From NCBI GenBank assembly GCA_022573655.1, contig JACZTO010000005.1:1-64000 (forward strand): DNA of 64,000 nucleotides, given 5' to 3'. This DNA comes from Pseudomonadota bacterium (GTDB lineage: Bacteria > Pseudomonadota > Gammaproteobacteria > Steroidobacterales > Woeseiaceae). Below, piece by piece: positions 1-9,295 of the stretch (positions are counted from its first letter, which is position 1; each line of letters begins with the position of its first letter). The notes under the pieces were generated by a model, which did no database searches, was not told the origin of the DNA, and saw only the letters and a program-made list of their open reading frames with translations. The translations under genes were made by a program, and so were the position numbers.

Positions 1-1
1 C

Positions 2-964
2 AACTGGAGTGGTGCGAACAAGATTCTGATTCGACCCGTCGCTGATGAGATGGAATCATTGAGCCAGGCCATGCCCGATACCGAGTTCGTCGTGGTGCGC
101 TCGACCACTGAAGCCCTTGGACAAGTGGCCGATGTTGACGCGATTGTTGGCTTTTGCAGCGAGGAGCTTGTTGCTGCGGTGCGGGATCTAGTCTGGGTGC
201 AGATTTATTGGGCAGGCGCTGAGCGTTGTCTCGCGGTCGAAGCGATCGCAAACGGCAGCGTCGTTCTGACCAACATGCAAAAAATATCGTCGCCGGTCAT
301 CGCTGAACATGCGATAGCGATGATGCTTTCCTTGACGCGTCAGCTACCGTCATTCGCCAGGAGCATGGACAGTGGAGAATGGATGGACGACGCGACGCTG
401 GTGTCGTCCATGATGCCGGTAGCAGGCAAGACATTGTTAGTGGTCGGGTTAGGCGGAATAGGCACGGCCGCAGCAAAACGCGGCGCGGCGCTGGGTATGC
501 GTGTTGTCGCGACCCGTAATAGCAGCCGTGAAGGCCCCGACTTTGTTGACTACGTCGGCTTGTCGTCCGAATTATTGCAACTGGCAGGCGAGGCTGATGT
601 GATCATCAATGCGCTGCCGTTGACCGAGACCACACGCGGTCTGTTGGACGAAGAGTTTTTTGCAGCGACGAAAACAGGTGCCTTTTTCATCAACGTAGGA
701 CGCGGTGCAACCGTGGATACCGCCGCTTTAACTGCCGCATTGACGTCAGGTCATCTGGGTGGCGCCGGCTTGGATGTCACCGAGCCCGAGCCGTTACCGG
801 CAGGTCATCCATTGTGGCAGCTTGAGAATGTCATCATCACGCCACATGTTGCAGGCGTTGGCGGCGAACGTGATCGTCATTTTGCCCTGGCAAAGGAAAA
901 CCTGCGCCGCTATGCGGCGGGCGAGCGTTTACTGAATGTGGTGAGCCCCGAGCGTGGCTACTAG
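2..964 (+). CDS. D-2-hydroxyacid dehydrogenase family protein (5' end outside window)
   Basis: NAD(P)-dependent oxidoreductase of the D-isomer-specific 2-hydroxyacid dehydrogenase family. The reading frame is open from base 2 with no stop upstream, so the true start lies left of the window and the product is N-terminally partial. Visible signatures are the Rossmann dinucleotide motif GLGGIG after about 130 residues, the INVGRG segment carrying the family's arginine region, the acidic DVTEPEPLP segment and the catalytic-histidine segment ITPHVAGV near the C terminus. The order matches the family: split substrate domain, NAD domain, returning substrate domain. The substrate cannot be told from sequence. 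The last 11 bases overlap the next gene, suggesting translational coupling. Confidence 0.9.
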   Translation, partial: NWSGANKILIRPVADEMESLSQAMPDTEFVVVRSTTEALGQVADVDAIVGFCSEELVAAVRDLVWVQIYWAGAERCLAVEAIANGSVVLTNMQKISSPVIAEHAIAMMLSLTRQLPSFARSMDSGEWMDDATLVSSMMPVAGKTLLVVGLGGIGTAAAKRGAALGMRVVATRNSSREGPDFVDYVGLSSELLQLAGEADVIINALPLTETTRGLLDEEFFAATKTGAFFINVGRGATVDTAALTAALTSGHLGGAGLDVTEPEPLPAGHPLWQLENVIITPHVAGVGGERDRHFALAKENLRRYAAGERLLNVVSPERGY

Positions 965-1673
965 CGAACTTAGCGCAGCCAGGATGCGCGCATCGTTGCG
1001 GGCCTTGGCCGACAAAGAGATTGCCCAACACTCCGCGCGTTTTTTCAAGTCGGGAAAAGGCGAATACGGTGAGGGAGACCGATTCCTCGGTATTCGCGTG
1101 CCCGTTGTCCGTCTGCAGGTAAAGAAATTTCGTGATGCACCAAAACGTGCAATCAACTCTCTCTTGCGATCGCCGTGGCATGAAGAGCGACTTTTTGCCA
1201 CGCTGCTGATGGTGGACCAGTACAAACGCGGCTCATGCGAGGAGCAAGAGGCGCTGTATGAGCAATACATGACCCATCGTCAATACATCAATAATTGGGA
1301 CATCGTTGATAGTTCGGCGCATTTGATCGTAGGCCCGCACCTGGAAAGCAGATCGCGCGATACACTGTACGATCTCGCGCGCTCGAAATCGCTTTGGGAC
1401 CGGCGTATCGCCATGATGGCGACCTACCATTACATTCGCCAGGGTGATTATCGCGATACGCTAAAGCTCGCAGCCCTGTTGCGTGACGACGAGCACGACC
1501 TGATACATAAGGTTGTTGGCTGGATGCTCAGGGAAATCGGCAACAGGGACCGCGAAGTGGAGGAACGGTTCTTGCGCCGGCATTACCGGAAAATGCCGCG
1601 AACGATGTTGCGCTATGCAATTGAGAAGTTTCCAGAGATCTGTCGCAAGGCCTATTTGCATGGCGAGGTCTGA
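954..1673 (+). CDS. DNA alkylation repair protein (AlkD-like HEAT-repeat glycosylase)
   Basis: A 239-residue all-helical protein of the DNA alkylation repair family. AlkD-type enzymes excise bulky or cationic N3/N7-alkylated purines using a HEAT-like repeat solenoid. The segment NNWDIVDSSAH in the first half matches the Trp/Asp active-site helix of the family, and the C-terminal half is a run of amphipathic helices rich in Arg and Lys, as expected for a DNA-backbone binder. Translation starts at GTG 954, inside the end of the dehydrogenase gene. The gene overlaps the following glycosylase by 14 bases. Family assignment is firm; substrate preference is inferred. Confidence 0.87.
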   Translation: MATSELSAARMRASLRALADKEIAQHSARFFKSGKGEYGEGDRFLGIRVPVVRLQVKKFRDAPKRAINSLLRSPWHEERLFATLLMVDQYKRGSCEEQEALYEQYMTHRQYINNWDIVDSSAHLIVGPHLESRSRDTLYDLARSKSLWDRRIAMMATYHYIRQGDYRDTLKLAALLRDDEHDLIHKVVGWMLREIGNRDREVEERFLRRHYRKMPRTMLRYAIEKFPEICRKAYLHGEV

Positions 1674-2178
1674 CGGCTTTCCGCTGATCGCACGTGCCGA
1701 TGCCACGGTTCTGATACTTGGCAGCCTGCCGGGGCAACGTTCCATCGATGCAGGCCAGTATTATGCACATCCGCAAAACGCGTTCTGGAAAATCATGAGT
1801 AGCCTGTACGGCATCGACGGAAGTTACAAGGAGCGATGTGCTCGTTTGATTGAGCACAGGATCGCGTTGTGGGACGTGCTGGCCGGCTCTGTTCGGCCAG
1901 GCAGTCTGGATGCGAGTATTCAAACTGAAACCGCGATCGCCAATGACTTCGCCCGGTTCCTGGCGGTGCACGCGGATATTTGCCTGATCGTATTTAACGG
2001 TCAGAAAGCACAACAGCTATTCAGGAAATTTGTGCGCATGGAGGACGAGGATGGCTTGCTGCAACACATCGCGTGCAAGGTACTGCCCTCAACCAGCCCA
2101 GCCTACGCCGCGATGCCATTCTCGGGTAAGCTTAGTGCATGGAAAACGGCGCTCGACGGAGCGACCGCGACCGATTAA
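1660..2178 (+). CDS. DNA-deoxyinosine glycosylase (uracil-DNA glycosylase superfamily, family 6-like)
   Basis: A 172-residue member of the uracil-DNA glycosylase superfamily resembling family 6 hypoxanthine-DNA glycosylases, which remove deaminated adenine. The N-terminal motif GSLPGQRS followed by QYYAHPQNAFW is the family's motif 1 region, and LPSTSPAYA near the C terminus is the second active-site motif; VFNGQKA lies between. The frame stays open upstream, but ATG 1660 gives the standard family length. It overlaps the AlkD-like gene by 14 bases, making a two-gene base-excision repair unit. A mismatch-specific (Mug/TDG-like) activity is the main alternative. Confidence 0.85.
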   Translation: MARSDGFPLIARADATVLILGSLPGQRSIDAGQYYAHPQNAFWKIMSSLYGIDGSYKERCARLIEHRIALWDVLAGSVRPGSLDASIQTETAIANDFARFLAVHADICLIVFNGQKAQQLFRKFVRMEDEDGLLQHIACKVLPSTSPAYAAMPFSGKLSAWKTALDGATATD

Positions 2179-2190
2179 CTAGAGACAGTC

Positions 2191-2565
2191 ATGATTGGAT
2201 ACGTAACGCTGGGGACCAACAAGTTAGACGAGGCGGCGAAGTTTTACGATGAACTGTTCGCGACGATTGGGGCAAAGCGGATGATGGAGAGCGATACGTT
2301 CATCGCGTGGTCAGCCGGGTCGACGGGATCAGCCATGTCGATTACCAAACCCTTCGACGGCAACACTGCCAGCGTCGGTAATGGCACGATGGTTGCGATC
2401 ATGTTGGACACTACGGAGAAAGTGGATGCTTTCTACGCCAAGGCGATCGCCTTGGGTGGCACGGACGAGGGGCCGCCCGGGCAGCGATTCGAAGGGTTTT
2501 ACGCCGGCTACTTCCGCGACCTGGATGGCAACAAGCTGAACGCCTTTTGTTCTAAGGACGCCTGA
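2191..2565 (+). CDS. VOC family protein (glyoxalase/bleomycin-resistance fold)
   Basis: A 124-residue single-module vicinal-oxygen-chelate protein. The N-terminal MIGYVTLGTNKLDEAAKFYD strand-helix and the C-terminal YFRDLDGNKLNAFC strand are typical of the fold. The C-terminal Glu metal ligand usual in VOC enzymes (D-P-x-G-x-x-x-E) appears replaced by an Asn-Ala segment, so metal binding is uncertain. It starts 12 bases after the glycosylase and could be co-transcribed with it. No specific substrate can be assigned. Confidence 0.85.
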   Translation: MIGYVTLGTNKLDEAAKFYDELFATIGAKRMMESDTFIAWSAGSTGSAMSITKPFDGNTASVGNGTMVAIMLDTTEKVDAFYAKAIALGGTDEGPPGQRFEGFYAGYFRDLDGNKLNAFCSKDA

Positions 2566-2589
2566 GTCGATATTCCGGCCAATGTTGGC

Positions 2590-2614
2590 AACGATGGCCT
2601 TGGCGGCCATCGTT
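2590..2614. terminator. Stem-loop between convergent genes
   Basis: A perfect 10-bp inverted repeat (AACGATGGCC / GGCCATCGTT) with a 5-base loop lies between the convergent VOC gene and the PII gene. It has no long T-run on either side, so it is a candidate bidirectional terminator or 3'-end stabiliser rather than a canonical intrinsic terminator. Confidence 0.5.
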
Positions 2615-2636
2615 TGCTTCGAGTCGCCGGTACTCT

Positions 2637-2975
<339 letters not shown>

Positions 2976-3067
2976 TCATTGATTCCCCAGTCTGGTTGCC
3001 AGGCGTATGCTAGCAATACGCATGGTCTATGTGTACAACTAGGCAAGCTCTGATCGGTGAGAATGTC

Positions 3068-4096
3068 ATGGCGACGACTTCGGGTCTCCTCAAAGATAAT
3101 CTGGCTTTGCCGTACTACGGTGGCACGGTCGCTTATGCTGTTCTTGGCTACATCCTGGGAATCGCGGGACTCACGCATGAGTCTGGCCTCGTAAACGCAG
3201 CATCGACGCTATTGCTGGCACACGCAATGACGATTGCGGCCTATCTGATCCACGAATGTGGTCACAATCTCATTTTCCACCATAGCCGCCACAACGCCGT
3301 ACTGGGTCGTTTCATGAGTTGGCTGTGCGGTGCGGCGTACGGCACCTACGAAGACATGCGCTACAAGCATTTTCGTCACCATGTGGACAATGGCGACCTT
3401 GTCTGGTTCGGCTACGACGAGTTCTTTGCAGCGCGACCGGCGCTTACCTCAAGCATTCGCTTTCTGGAGTGGTTTTACATTCCGGCCCACGATTTGCTAA
3501 TGCATGGCGTCATGGTGTTGACATCATTTGTCATTCCACAGCGCCGCAAACAAAGAGCGCGCAATGTTGTCGTCATTATTATTCGCGGCAGCATTTTCCT
3601 GACTGTCGCAATTCTGCTGCCAAAAGTGGCGCTGCTTTATGTCATCGCATACTTGCTCATGATGCATGTATTGCGCTTTATGGATAGCGTGCAGCATGAC
3701 TATCCGTATACGACCACACTATTCGAATACACCCAGTCGTCGCACAAAGGCGATACGGTATGGGAGCAGGCGCACACCTTCAGTAATCTCATTTCACTGC
3801 GTTTTCCAAAATTGAATTACCTGACATTGAATTTCGGCTATCACAATGCGCATCATGCAAACATTAACTTGCCCTTCTATCGCTTGCCGGCACTGCATTA
3901 CGAGATGACTGGCGACGATCCGACATACGTGATTCCGTTCTGGCCGCAACTGAAGTTGTACCACTGCAATCGTGTATCCCGTGTTTACAACCCACAACCC
4001 GGAGATTACCCAGTAGGACCGGAATATCTGCGTAGCGCGCAGTCGGGCGCAGGTCCCATTGGCGGCAACGCGGCGTCGTTTCTGACGTCGTTCTAA
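3068..4096 (+). CDS. Membrane fatty acid desaturase
   Basis: An integral-membrane di-iron desaturase of 342 residues. Three histidine boxes are visible: HECGH (residues 62-66), HFRHH near residue 103 and HNAHH near residue 262, the last followed by a further His. Hydrophobic segments flank the boxes in the usual two-hairpin arrangement. The frame could start upstream at 3029, but ATG 3068 is preceded by a GGTGAG-type ribosome site and begins a plausible N terminus. The box spacing resembles sphingolipid delta-4 / acyl-lipid desaturases; the exact acceptor lipid is not determinable. Confidence 0.85.
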   Translation: MATTSGLLKDNLALPYYGGTVAYAVLGYILGIAGLTHESGLVNAASTLLLAHAMTIAAYLIHECGHNLIFHHSRHNAVLGRFMSWLCGAAYGTYEDMRYKHFRHHVDNGDLVWFGYDEFFAARPALTSSIRFLEWFYIPAHDLLMHGVMVLTSFVIPQRRKQRARNVVVIIIRGSIFLTVAILLPKVALLYVIAYLLMMHVLRFMDSVQHDYPYTTTLFEYTQSSHKGDTVWEQAHTFSNLISLRFPKLNYLTLNFGYHNAHHANINLPFYRLPALHYEMTGDDPTYVIPFWPQLKLYHCNRVSRVYNPQPGDYPVGPEYLRSAQSGAGPIGGNAASFLTSF

Positions 4097-4128
4097 GACC
4101 CAATGAAAGGGTAGCGAAGGAGATTTTG

Positions 4129-4506
4129 ATGTCCGATGAAAGCCAGGTTGGCAAGGTAGGCTGGATAGATATTACTGTCGACAATGCGGACGGACTGCAC
4201 GACTTTTATCAGGAGGTCGTTGGCTGGGAAAGCAATGCGGTCAGCATGGGCGAATACACTGACTACACGATGAAAATGCCGGCAAACGGTGAAGAGATAT
4301 CGGGCATATGTCATTCACGTGGCAGTAATGCAGATTTGCCGGGCGGTTGGCTCATCTACATTATTGTTGCGGATGTAGAAGCCAGTGCAGTGATTTGTAC
4401 AGAAAAGGGCGGCAAGCTGATTATTGAACCGCGCGAGCTGGCAGGCGGAAGATTTTGTGTTATCGAAGATCCGAGTGGCGCGACTGCTGCTCTGTATCAA
4501 CCTTGA
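4129..4506 (+). CDS. VOC family protein
   Basis: A 125-residue glyoxalase-fold protein with the module start GWIDITVDNADGLHDFYQ and end FCVIEDPSGATAALYQ. ATG 4129 is used because GAAGGAG lies directly upstream; a TTG three bases earlier is less likely. It sits just before the LuxR-type regulator with a six-base gap and is probably co-transcribed with it. Substrate unknown; such stand-alone modules are often of unassigned function. Confidence 0.85.
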   Translation: MSDESQVGKVGWIDITVDNADGLHDFYQEVVGWESNAVSMGEYTDYTMKMPANGEEISGICHSRGSNADLPGGWLIYIIVADVEASAVICTEKGGKLIIEPRELAGGRFCVIEDPSGATAALYQP

Positions 4507-4530
4507 AGCAAATTGGGAAGGGCTTTGAAA

Positions 4531-5319
4531 TTGCGCTTTGACAAGGCGGACTGGCTGATGGCGGTTGCCGACTTGATTGCGAGCGAAGACGGCCAGCCTG
4601 CCGCAGAGAGACTGGTCTCGCTGATTTGCCTCACAGTCACGAACAGTGGCACTGGCTTGCTTGCTTTTCACAAGGACGCTCCGCCGGATGTCTTGCATCA
4701 CTCACTGGCGCCGACGAGCGAACGTCATTATCTGGACCGATATCTCGCGGGGCCTTACTTGCTCGACCCGCTGTACCAACTGGCGTTGAGCGACGCAAAA
4801 CCGTCCATGTGCCGTTTTCGAGATACGACCCCCGATCGCTTTCATTCCAGCGAATATTTTCGTCAATATCGTGAACGTACCCACCTGGTCGACGAAATGG
4901 ATTTTCTGCTGGGTATATCGCCTGTCAGTACCGTGGTAATGGTCGTAGGACGGATGGAAAAGCGTTTTTCGCGGTCCGAGCTGAATCGCTTGCGCCTGAT
5001 TGAGCCGATCATCAGGTCCGCCATGCAGAAGGTGTGGGACGGATTTTCCGGACACCGGCCAAGCGACAGTCGCAATCAGGGTATGCACCAGCGCCTGACG
5101 ACTTGTTTTGAGAATTTTGGTGAGACCACGTTGACGCAACGCGAACGGGAAATTACACAGCTGCTTTTGCGTGGGCATTCCTCGAAGTCCATCGCACGAG
5201 AGCTGGGTATCGCGCCCGGTACGGTAATGGTTCATAAGAGAAACCTGTTCGGCAAACTTGGCATCACCTCGCAATACCAGCTGTTCTCCAGATTCATTGA
5301 CGCTTTGTCCGAGTCCTGA
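4531..5319 (+). CDS. LuxR family transcriptional regulator
   Basis: About 262 residues with a C-terminal LuxR-type helix-turn-helix: [20 protein letters not shown] followed by [20 protein letters not shown]. The N-terminal 180 residues form an alpha/beta sensory region without an obvious receiver aspartate, so it is not a typical response regulator. No ATG is available. TTG 4531 is chosen because GGGAAGGG lies eight bases upstream, with TTG 4525 or 4513 as alternatives. It immediately precedes the acyl-CoA catabolic cluster on the same strand, so local control of that cluster is plausible. No luxI-like synthase is nearby. Confidence 0.82.
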   Translation: MRFDKADWLMAVADLIASEDGQPAAERLVSLICLTVTNSGTGLLAFHKDAPPDVLHHSLAPTSERHYLDRYLAGPYLLDPLYQLALSDAKPSMCRFRDTTPDRFHSSEYFRQYRERTHLVDEMDFLLGISPVSTVVMVVGRMEKRFSRSELNRLRLIEPIIRSAMQKVWDGFSGHRPSDSRNQGMHQRLTTCFENFGETTLTQREREITQLLLRGHSSKSIARELGIAPGTVMVHKRNLFGKLGITSQYQLFSRFIDALSES

Positions 5320-5362
5320 AGTTCGGCAGAAGTACCCTTCAGAGGGTATTCCGATTCGCTGA

Positions 5363-5388
5363 AACAACGTCGACAATAGTCGGTTGTT
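5363..5388. promoter_or_regulatory. Interrupted dyad upstream of the isovaleryl-CoA dehydrogenase gene
   Basis: Inverted arms AACAAC (5363-5368) and GTTGTT (5383-5388) enclose a second CGAC/GTCG pair around AATA, ending 20 bases before the dehydrogenase start. A smaller hairpin TACCCT/AGGGTA lies at 5333-5348. Position and symmetry fit an operator, perhaps for the adjacent LuxR-type protein, but no known consensus is matched. Confidence 0.3.
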
Positions 5389-5408
5389 GTCTATTTGTGG
5401 AAGATTCA

Positions 5409-6566
5409 ATGTTCGAATTCGATTTTGGGCAGGGCGAAGATCTGGATATGTTGCGTGCATCCGTGCGCAGCTTTGCCAATGACCGCATAGCGCCGATTGC
5501 TGCGGACATTGACGCCAGCAATACATTTCCGCGTGAGCTGTGGCCCGAACTTGGTGCGCTTGGCCTGTTGGGAATTACCGTTGAGGAAGCCTACGGCGGT
5601 TCAGAACTCGGCTACCTGGCTCACGTAATCGCCATGGAGGAAATAAGTCGTGCGTCTGCCGCAGTCGGTCTGTCTTACGGCGCGCATTCGAACCTCTGCG
5701 TCAACCAGATTCGTCGTTGGGGCACCGAAGAGCAAAAGCAGACCTACCTGCCCAAACTGATTTCTGGTGAACATCTGGGTGCGCTTGCGATGAGTGAAGC
5801 GAGTGCCGGCTCCGATGTCATGGCAATGCGTACCACCGCCGTCCTTGATGGAGATGAGTACGTGTTGAACGGTTCGAAAATGTGGATCACAAACGCGCCG
5901 AGCGCAGATGTCATGATTGTCTATGCAAAGACTGACACTAAAGCAACGAAGGGCAATATCAGCGCGTTTATTATTGAGCGTGGCACGCCAGGATTTTCGA
6001 CCGCGCAAGAGCTCGATAAACTGGGTATGCGCGGCTCGGATACGAGTGAAGTCCTGCTGCAGGATTGTCGCGTACCGGCCGGGAACCTGATCGCAGAGGA
6101 GGGCAAGGGTGCTGCGATCCTGATGAGTGGTCTGGACTATGAGCGGGTTGTTCTTGCCGGCGGCCCGCTGGGTATCATGGCGGCGTGTATGGACCTCGTC
6201 ATGCCTTACATTCATGATCGCAAGCAGTTTGGGCAGGCCATCGGCGAATTTCAGCTCATGCAGGGAAAAATTGCTGACATGTACACCGCCATGAACTCCT
6301 GCCGCTCCTATGTGTACGCCGTGGCCAGCGCGTGTGACCGTCAACAGGCCACGCGTTTCGATGCGGCGGGCTGTATTCTGGTCGCTGCAGAAAAGGCGAC
6401 CTGGATGGCGGGTGAAGCGATTCAGTCACTCGGCGGCAATGGTTATATCAATGAGTTTCCTGCCGGGCGGCTCTGGCGAGACGCGAAGTTATATGAAATA
6501 GGGGCCGGAACCAGTGAGATCAGGCGTATGCTAATTGGCCGCGAGCTGTTTAACGCGACGCGATAG
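5409..6566 (+). CDS. liuA: Isovaleryl-CoA dehydrogenase
   Basis: FAD-dependent acyl-CoA dehydrogenase of 385 residues that oxidises isovaleryl-CoA to 3-methylcrotonyl-CoA in leucine breakdown. The FAD-binding segment [10 protein letters not shown] and the helix-G segment [16 protein letters not shown], which carries the catalytic glutamate (Glu245) at the position specific to isovaleryl-CoA dehydrogenases, identify it. The C-terminal GAGTSEIRR lacks the glutamate used by short- and medium-chain enzymes, as expected. ATG 5409 follows a GGAAG ribosome site; a GTG 12 bases earlier is possible. It heads the acyl-CoA cluster and is followed by the carboxyltransferase gene. Confidence 0.92.
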   Translation: MFEFDFGQGEDLDMLRASVRSFANDRIAPIAADIDASNTFPRELWPELGALGLLGITVEEAYGGSELGYLAHVIAMEEISRASAAVGLSYGAHSNLCVNQIRRWGTEEQKQTYLPKLISGEHLGALAMSEASAGSDVMAMRTTAVLDGDEYVLNGSKMWITNAPSADVMIVYAKTDTKATKGNISAFIIERGTPGFSTAQELDKLGMRGSDTSEVLLQDCRVPAGNLIAEEGKGAAILMSGLDYERVVLAGGPLGIMAACMDLVMPYIHDRKQFGQAIGEFQLMQGKIADMYTAMNSCRSYVYAVASACDRQQATRFDAAGCILVAAEKATWMAGEAIQSLGGNGYINEFPAGRLWRDAKLYEIGAGTSEIRRMLIGRELFNATR

Positions 6567-6596
6567 GTGCGGTGGCAAAGGAATAAGAATAGTCGT

Positions 6597-8207
6597 ATGC
6601 CTGTAATCCAATCGAAAGTCGATCGTTCCTCGGATGAATTCAAAAAAAACACGGCGGCGCATACCCGGTACGTCAAAGAACTCCGGAAAATCGACGACTA
6701 CGTAATGCAGGGCGGGCCGGAGCGCTCGCGCGATAAGCACCTGGCGCGCGGCAAACTGCTTGCCCGCGATCGCATTGCAGCGCTGCTTGATGATGATGCG
6801 CATTTTCTTGAACTTGGTCGACAGGCAGCCTGGCGTGTCTACAGCGACGATGTGCCGAGTGCGGGCATAGTGACCGGAATCGGTCGCATACACGGTACCG
6901 AGTGCATGATAGTTGCCAACGATGCGACGGTGAAAGGCGGCACCTATTATCCCCTGACTGTCAAAAAACACTTGCGTGCGCAGGAGATCGCCGAACAAAA
7001 TCGTCTGCCGTGTATCTATCTCGTCGATTCCGGTGGCGCATTTCTGCCGCGCCAGGACGAGGTGTTTCCTGACCGAGATCATTTTGGGCGGATTTTTTAC
7101 AACCAGGCGCGACTTTCAGCACTGGGAATCCCGCAGATTGCGCTTGTCATGGGTTCGTGCACGGCGGGCGGGGCGTATGTGCCCGCGATGTGCGACGAGT
7201 CGATCATCGTGCGCAATCAGGGCACGATATTTCTTGGCGGACCGCCGTTGGTGAAAGCCGCGACGGGCGAAATCGTCGATGCCGAGGAGCTGGGCGGCGG
7301 TAGCGTTCATTCGCGAATTTCCGGCGTAACGGATCATCTCGCCGATGATGATGCGCATGCATTGAATATCGCGCGCGACATCGTCGCAAACCTGAACGTC
7401 AAACGAGAATGCAGCGTCGTGCGGCAAAAATCAGTGGATCCTGAGTATGCGCCGGAGGATATATACGGAATCGTTTCTCGGGAGTACCGCTACCCATACG
7501 ACGTCCGCGAGGTTATCGCACGCATTGTCGATGCTTCGGAGTTTCAGGAATTCAAGAAACTCTACGGTGCAACATTGGTGTGCGGGTTCGCACATGTAGA
7601 CGGCTACCCTGTCGGAGTGATTGCCAACAACGGCATATTGTTTCCTGAGTCGGCGCAAAAGGGCGCCCATTTCATTCAGCTGTGCAGCCGTCGTGGCATT
7701 CCGCTGCTGTTTCTGCAAAACATCACCGGTTTCATGGTCGGCAAACGCGTGGAGCATGCAGGAGTCGCTAAGGACGGAGCGAAGATGGTCAACGCGGTGG
7801 CCACCGCCAGCGTACCCAAATTTACAATTATCATTGGCGGTTCGTTCGGTGCGGGCAATTATGCGATGTGTGGGCGTGCTTACAGTCCGAACTTCATGTG
7901 GATGTGGCCGAACGCACGGATTTCGGTTATGGGTGGCGAACAGGCGGCACTCGTGCTGTCCACGATAAAACAGGACGGCTTCGACGCACGCGGCGAGAAC
8001 TGGTCCGAGAAAGACAAGCAAGACTTCGAGGAAGCAATACGCCAGCAGTACGAGCATCAGGGAGAACCGTTTTATGCCAGTGCGCGGCTCTGGGATGACG
8101 GCGTCATTGACCCTGTAGACACTCGGACAGTTCTTGCGCACGGACTGTCCGCAGCGATGAATCATCCCCGGGGCGATGAAACGCCGTTCGGCATTTTTCG
8201 CATGTAG
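6597..8207 (+). CDS. liuB: Acyl-CoA carboxylase carboxyltransferase subunit (methylcrotonyl-CoA carboxylase beta)
   Basis: A 536-residue biotin-dependent carboxyltransferase. Two crotonase-type halves are visible: an N-terminal half with [13 protein letters not shown] and a C-terminal half with [16 protein letters not shown] and [14 protein letters not shown], which bind acyl-CoA and carboxybiotin. Position directly after isovaleryl-CoA dehydrogenase, and similarity to methylcrotonyl-CoA carboxylase beta rather than propionyl-CoA carboxylase, support 3-methylcrotonyl-CoA as substrate. The biotin carboxylase/BCCP alpha subunit it needs is not in the cluster. ATG 6597 gives the family N terminus; an upstream in-frame start at 6567 is less likely. 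Confidence 0.9.
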   Translation: MPVIQSKVDRSSDEFKKNTAAHTRYVKELRKIDDYVMQGGPERSRDKHLARGKLLARDRIAALLDDDAHFLELGRQAAWRVYSDDVPSAGIVTGIGRIHGTECMIVANDATVKGGTYYPLTVKKHLRAQEIAEQNRLPCIYLVDSGGAFLPRQDEVFPDRDHFGRIFYNQARLSALGIPQIALVMGSCTAGGAYVPAMCDESIIVRNQGTIFLGGPPLVKAATGEIVDAEELGGGSVHSRISGVTDHLADDDAHALNIARDIVANLNVKRECSVVRQKSVDPEYAPEDIYGIVSREYRYPYDVREVIARIVDASEFQEFKKLYGATLVCGFAHVDGYPVGVIANNGILFPESAQKGAHFIQLCSRRGIPLLFLQNITGFMVGKRVEHAGVAKDGAKMVNAVATASVPKFTIIIGGSFGAGNYAMCGRAYSPNFMWMWPNARISVMGGEQAALVLSTIKQDGFDARGENWSEKDKQDFEEAIRQQYEHQGEPFYASARLWDDGVIDPVDTRTVLAHGLSAAMNHPRGDETPFGIFRM

Positions 8208-8227
8208 GGCCATGTACAATCTGCCGC

Positions 8228-9295
8228 ATGAGCGAACGGCAGGAACAAAACACAGGGTTACGAGAGGTGCGCACAGCGCATCGAATTGACACGGGCAGGC
8301 TCGAAACATATTTGATCTCGCACCTGGAAGGCTTTCGAGCTCTGCTGTCCATACGCCAGTTCAAAGGCGGCCAGTCGAATCCGACCTACTTGCTCGAAGC
8401 ACAGTCCGGACGATACGTGTTGCGACGCAAGCCGCCCGGCAAACTCCTGAAGTCTGCTCACGCTGTGGACAGAGAGTTTCGGATTATCAGCGCCTTGTAT
8501 GCGACGGGGTTTCCCGTGCCTCGGCCGTACCTGCTCTGTGAAGATGGCGACGTCATTGGCACTATATTCTTCGTAATGGAATTCATTGCAGGACGAGTAT
8601 TCTGGGATCTGGACATGCCTGATCTCGATCGCGCGGCACGCAGCGCCATTTATGACGAGACAAACGACACAATTGCCAAACTGCATAATCTTGATTATTC
8701 AGGCTTGGGACTCGCTGACTACGGCAAGCCGGGAAACTATTTCTCCAGGCAAATTTCAAGATGGTCGGGTCAGTACCGTGCATCTGAAACCGGCGTCGTC
8801 GATGCAATGAATGCTCTGATCCGCTGGTTGCCGGAGAATATTCCCGCAGATGACTCGGTAACGATCGTTCATGGAGATTATCGTCTCGATAACATGATCC
8901 TGCATCCGACGGAGCCCAGAGTATTGGCCGTGCTGGACTGGGAGCTGTCGACACTTGGCCATCCACTTGCCGATTTTACCTATCACCTGATGTCCTGGCA
9001 GATGCCGAAAATTGGCATTGGCTCCGTAGGTCTGCTCGGGATGCCGCTCGCCGAGCTCGGCATTCCCGATGAGGAGGCCTACATCGAACGCTACTGCCGG
9101 CAAACAGGCCGTAGTGGAGGGATTCCCAACCGAAATTTTTATTCGGCATTCAATTTCTTCCGGCTTGCCGCTATCCTGCAGGGCATTGCCGGTCGTGTGA
9201 GGGACGGAACCGCAAGCAGCGACCACGCTGAGCTCGCTGTGCAGTCTGTTCGACCTCTGGCAGAGATAGGGTTGAAATACATGGATGAATCATGA
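8228..9295 (+). CDS. Phosphotransferase family protein (ACAD10/11-type kinase-like fold)
   Basis: A 355-residue aminoglycoside-phosphotransferase-fold protein. The catalytic loop IVHGDYRLDNMI, with its HGD and Asn, and the metal-binding LDWELSTLGHPLADF are intact. The N-terminal GGQSNPTYLL is the nucleotide-loop region. Bacterial proteins of this type cluster with acyl-CoA dehydrogenases and resemble the kinase domain of mammalian ACAD10/11, which acts on 4-hydroxyacyl-CoAs, so a role in hydroxy-fatty-acid breakdown is plausible by context. It overlaps the MaoC gene by four bases (ATGA). Antibiotic modification is unlikely here. Confidence 0.83.
   Translation: MSERQEQNTGLREVRTAHRIDTGRLETYLISHLEGFRALLSIRQFKGGQSNPTYLLEAQSGRYVLRRKPPGKLLKSAHAVDREFRIISALYATGFPVPRPYLLCEDGDVIGTIFFVMEFIAGRVFWDLDMPDLDRAARSAIYDETNDTIAKLHNLDYSGLGLADYGKPGNYFSRQISRWSGQYRASETGVVDAMNALIRWLPENIPADDSVTIVHGDYRLDNMILHPTEPRVLAVLDWELSTLGHPLADFTYHLMSWQMPKIGIGSVGLLGMPLAELGIPDEEAYIERYCRQTGRSGGIPNRNFYSAFNFFRLAAILQGIAGRVRDGTASSDHAELAVQSVRPLAEIGLKYMDES

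Noticed and set aside
4531-5319. LuxR-type protein as an acyl-homoserine-lactone receptor.
   Set aside because: No luxI-type synthase is nearby, and I could not find the conserved autoinducer-pocket pattern with confidence.
8228-9295. Phosphotransferase as an aminoglycoside resistance gene.
   Set aside because: Context is a core acyl-CoA cluster and the protein resembles ACAD10/11-type kinases.
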